Shown here in pieces: positions 31,585 through 33,675 of a stretch of 33,675 nucleotides of DNA. Positions within the stretch are counted from its first letter, which is position 1. Every line of letters begins with the position of its first letter. The notes beneath the pieces are model-generated. The model saw only the letters and a list, made by a program, of their open reading frames with translations, was not told the origin of the DNA and searched no databases. Position numbers and translations under genes: made by a program. Source of the stretch: Pedosphaera sp. (lineage in GTDB: Bacteria; Verrucomicrobiota; Verrucomicrobiia; Limisphaerales; JADLHS01); assembly GCA_009695195.1 (NCBI GenBank), contig SIBJ01000041.1, positions 1 to 33,675 on the forward strand. The letters run 5' to 3'.

Positions 31585-31676
31585 CTTTCTTTCGTCCCTG
31601 ACGGGACTCGGCTTGTTCTTTGTCTCGGACCCACCGATAAATCGGTGGGCTATTGCCTTTCGCCCTGACGGGCTGC
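31585..31676. repeat. REP-like element, copy B (between GH9 and deacetylase genes)
   Basis: A reversed copy of the element at 31427-31517, with hairpins GTCCC/GGGAC, CCCACCGAT/ATCGGTGGG (31630-31649) and GCCC/GGGC. The middle stem uses different bases from copy A but pairs fully, which shows conservation of structure. The two copies flank the GH9 start and its ribosome binding site. Confidence 0.85.
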
Positions 31677-31701
31677 CGACCGTGTGGCGGGCTGCCTGGT
31701 T

Positions 31702-33303
31702 TCAATTACGCGGCCCGAATCCTTGCGGACCAAACCCTTGCGAACCGAAACCCTGCGGCCCGAGCAACTGGTCCACGCGCACGAATTCGTAACCCTTGCC
31801 CGCGAGCAAGTCGAGCAGTTCGCCGAAGCGCGCGGGGAACTTGTCCGCGCGGCCTGGGCCGCTCCCGATGTGCAACAAGAGAATAAAACCGTTCAAGCCG
31901 TGCGGGTCTTCGCGCTCCCGCTTCACGATGCTGTCGAAGATGATTTGCGATGAAACGAAATTTTTGTCCGCCTCGCCGGTGTAGTCCGCGTTCGAGCGCG
32001 TGCCGGGGGTGTAGTTGACGAGCGTCCAGCGCTGTTTGCGGGTCCAGTCGAAGATTTCGCGGTTGTAATGTTCGAATGCGGGGAGGAAGTAGCGGTTGAA
32101 ACGGCGTTCCTCGCCCGGGCGGACGGGAAGTTTCGCGGCGTTGGCTTGCAGGTCGGCGGTGAATTCGTCCTCGCTCACCAGCGTGCGGCGGTCTTCCCAC
32201 GCGCAGTAGAGCAAATGCTGATCGGAGTGCGGACCGAGGTAATGTCGCTCATCGGCGATGCGTTGAATGAGCGGCGCGTGATTCGAGTTCGACAAAAAAA
32301 CTCCCGTGAAGAAGAACGAGGCGCGACCTTCGTGCCGGGCGAGTTCCTTCAAGATCGTTTCGCCGCCCTCGGCGAATTCGTGGCCGGTGAAAACGAACGC
32401 GATGCGTTTTTCAGATTTCGGGCCGCGAATGATGCCGCCGTCGCGCAACTCACATTGCAGCCGCACGACGGCGCGCGGGATGGCGCGACCGACGAACTCA
32501 TCCGGATCGCGCGGCAGTTCGCGCAGGACCGGCAGCGCGGCTTCCGCCTGCGAGCCGAACGCGGCCAGGCTCATCGCCGCCGCCGCGCGCAGGAACGAGT
32601 TGGTATCCTTCAGCGCGCGGGTCAGCGCCGGGATGGTGAGCGTCGGCTGCAAACCAATATCGCCGAGCGCGCGCGCGGCGATGGTGCGCAGCGAGGAATC
32701 GGAATCTTCGAGCGCGGCCACCAGCGCGGGCACGGCGGCCACGCCCCGGCTGCGCAGCGCTCCGATGGCACCGGCGGCCTGCGGGCGCACGAAGGAATTG
32801 CCGTTGGAAAGCACCGTGAGCAACGTGGGCAGGATTTGCGGCCCGCCGATTTCGCCGAGGACGGCGAGCGCCTGGGAACTGATGCGATTGTCCGCGCTGA
32901 CCGCGAGCGTCTCTAGTCTCGGAATCGCCGGAGCGGCCTCACGCGCGAGCAAACGAAAGCCCAGCGCCGCGCGACGGCCGTGAACATTTGCCAGCGTCTC
33001 CGTCAGGTCCACGTCCACCGTATCTTGAATCCAGTCCACGGCGTGCAGTTTCCATTTCGAGTCGCCCGCCTCCAGCATCCGCAACAGCGACGGGATGGCG
33101 TTCGTTCCCATCTGGCGCACGGCGAGCACGGCGTGGCGGCGGTTTGCGGAATTGTCCACCGGCATCGCTTCCAAATTGCGCAGCCACGCGCTCAGCCGCC
33201 GGCCCTCGAATTCCGGCTCGTCCGAACGCAACAGCGCCCAGCCGCCGAGGCCCAGCGCCGCCAGAAGCAAAACGAGCAACGCGATGCGGAAACGCAATTT
33301 CAC
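31702..33303 (-). CDS. HEAT-repeat protein with polysaccharide-deacetylase-like domain
   Basis: A 533-residue protein with an N-terminal membrane anchor (about 6-25, RIALLVLLLAALGLGGWALL). Residues 55-270 are HEAT-type repeats (for example VPALVAALEDSDSSLRTIAARAL in two stretches). The C-terminal domain (298-512) has a NodB-like barrel but lacks the usual TFDDG motif; instead it has FTGHEFAEGG (305-314), GPHSDQHLLYC with H359 and H363, and LLLHIGSGPGRADKF. This TGHEF-type domain is known to me as fused or linked to GH9 enzymes in Bacteroidetes, and the next gene here is GH9. It may deacetylate a glycan outside the membrane. GTG 33303 is used; codons further upstream lie in repeats. The C-terminus is a GPQGF repeat. 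Confidence 0.8.
   Translation of the reverse strand: MKLRFRIALLVLLLAALGLGGWALLRSDEPEFEGRRLSAWLRNLEAMPVDNSANRRHAVLAVRQMGTNAIPSLLRMLEAGDSKWKLHAVDWIQDTVDVDLTETLANVHGRRAALGFRLLAREAAPAIPRLETLAVSADNRISSQALAVLGEIGGPQILPTLLTVLSNGNSFVRPQAAGAIGALRSRGVAAVPALVAALEDSDSSLRTIAARALGDIGLQPTLTIPALTRALKDTNSFLRAAAAMSLAAFGSQAEAALPVLRELPRDPDEFVGRAIPRAVVRLQCELRDGGIIRGPKSEKRIAFVFTGHEFAEGGETILKELARHEGRASFFFTGVFLSNSNHAPLIQRIADERHYLGPHSDQHLLYCAWEDRRTLVSEDEFTADLQANAAKLPVRPGEERRFNRYFLPAFEHYNREIFDWTRKQRWTLVNYTPGTRSNADYTGEADKNFVSSQIIFDSIVKREREDPHGLNGFILLLHIGSGPGRADKFPARFGELLDLLAGKGYEFVRVDQLLGPQGFGSQGFGPQGFGPRN
31711..31764. repeat. 15-bp tandem repeat encoding GPQGF units
   Basis: About 3.6 copies of a 15-bp unit (CGGCCCGAATCCTTG, CGGACCAAACCCTTG, CGAACCGAAACCCTG, CGGCCCGAG) encode GPQGF-GSQGF-GPQGF-GP at the C-terminus of the deacetylase-like protein. 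It appears to have extended the protein after the domain ends at VDQLL. Confidence 0.85.
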
Positions 33304-33350
33304 GGTGAATGAATTCTCGCCCAACTTCGGCGGGTCGCGAGAAAAAACTC

Positions 33351-33379
33351 GCGCCCGGGGTGCGCCCGTCCCCGGGCGC
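33351..33379. repeat. 10-bp perfect hairpin upstream of the deacetylase gene
   Basis: GCGCCCGGGG (33351-33360) and its complement (33370-33379) flank a nine-base loop. It is one of two hairpins in the 239-bp gap between the transposase remnant and the deacetylase gene, in a G/C-rich stretch with no convincing gene. It may be part of a dispersed repeat or a terminator for the leftward transposase transcript. Confidence 0.55.
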
Positions 33380-33437
33380 AGCGAGCCACCTGCGCGGGGA
33401 GGTTGGGGAAGTTCGTGAGGCTTTCGCGCGCTCGGTC

Positions 33438-33471
33438 TTGCTGCGGCCGGGACGGCCGCACCCCGCAGCAA
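33438..33471. repeat. 9-bp hairpin with nested CGGCCG palindromes
   Basis: TTGCTGCGG (33438-33446) pairs with CCGCAGCAA (33463-33471), and the interior holds two copies of CGGCCG-like sequence. Together with the hairpin at 33351 it looks like the double-hairpin layout of the repeats inside genes. Confidence 0.55.
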
Positions 33472-33542
33472 TGCAAAAACCTTGCCGCCGCCAGCCTGGC
33501 GAAACATGCTGCGCGGCATGAAGCGGCTGTCCCGAATGGCGC

Positions 33543-33675
33543 TTAGTTAAGGGCATGTGTCGTTGATTTTTTCTGGGTGGCTTCGGCAATGATTTCCTGC
33601 CGGGGGCGCATCAACAAGGGAAAGTTTTTCGGCCTCCGTTTCCTCATGCGCGGTTCGGATCGCTCAGGGCGTTCC
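33543..33675 (-). CDS. 3' end of a probable IS transposase gene (runs off the right edge)
   Basis: The minus-strand frame open from the right edge ends at TAA 33543-33545 and gives a very basic C-terminus: ERPERSEPRMRKRRPKNFP, then LLMRPRQEIIAEATQ. The RSEPRxxKRRPKxxPLL pattern is what I associate with the C-terminal tail of IS4-like DDE transposases in Verrucomicrobia and Planctomycetes. The catalytic part is outside the window, so activity and completeness cannot be judged. If right, the element's end lies just left of 33543. Confidence 0.55.
   Translation of the reverse strand, partial: ERPERSEPRMRKRRPKNFPLLMRPRQEIIAEATQKKSTTHALN

Noticed and set aside
31517..31705. A 62-codon minus-strand ORF covering REP-like copy B
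   Set aside because: Almost wholly repeat sequence, no recognisable protein; the peptide is what this repeat would give in any location.
33304..33519. 72-residue N-terminal extension of the HEAT-deacetylase protein
   Set aside because: It is coded by hairpin repeats, precedes the natural membrane anchor, and has no signal features; GTG 33303 fits better.

Overview
The window (33,675 bp, mostly high GC with G/C-rich third codon positions) looks like a chromosomal segment of a free-living Verrucomicrobium, most like the Pedosphaera/Limisphaerales side of the phylum. This is inferred from the gene mix: exported sulfatases, GH42 and GH9 enzymes, a PEP-CTERM protein, a YHYH-domain protein, a pseudopilin-like coiled-coil protein ending in a CPAGG motif, weak Shine-Dalgarno sites, and many short inverted-repeat elements between and inside genes. 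No 16S or other phylogenetic marker was available to confirm it.

Layout. 1-5.5 kb: NAD synthase (nadE), a convergent UDP-sugar dehydrogenase, a pseudopilin-like protein, a lactate-monooxygenase-like FMN enzyme and tRNA-Arg(CCG). 5.5-7.4 kb: a compact leftward operon of Spy/CpxP-like protein, ECF sigma factor, small membrane anti-sigma candidate and second Spy-like protein, with an ECF-type promoter in front. 7.4-12.3 kb: glycan use, with a sulfatase, a sugar-binding lipoprotein without its ABC partners, and a GH42 protein lacking the usual acid/base glutamate. 12.3-14.7 kb: DUF721/DciA-like protein, two tiny ORFs and a lower-GC DUF4143 ATPase behind a palindrome. 14.7-18.8 kb: purL-purF. 18.8-22.3 kb: PEP-CTERM protein, a second sulfatase whose 5' end lies in a repeat, and a YHYH protein. 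22.3-25.5 kb: a CpxA/CpxR-like two-component pair divergent from an exported EF-hand protein, with four helically phased GTAAA boxes between them. 25.5-33.3 kb: a six-gene leftward operon (HEAT-deacetylase, GH9, YfhO-like membrane protein, TauE/SafE, DUF5069, SRPBCC) with several overlapping start/stop codons. The right edge holds the 3' end of a probable IS transposase gene.

The most striking feature is a population of at least six structural types of inverted-repeat element. Several sit in frame inside coding sequences: two in purL, one in the histidine kinase, one in the YfhO-like protein and two in the GH9 gene. Others form gene boundaries, supplying stop codons, start regions or possible terminators. 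In each coding case the reading frame passes through the element without a stop and adds a low-complexity or foreign-looking peptide to an otherwise recognisable family. Two inverted copies near 31.5 kb keep the same hairpins with different stem bases, which suggests selection on structure and fits REP-like elements mobilised in trans. No REP-associated transposase is visible here.
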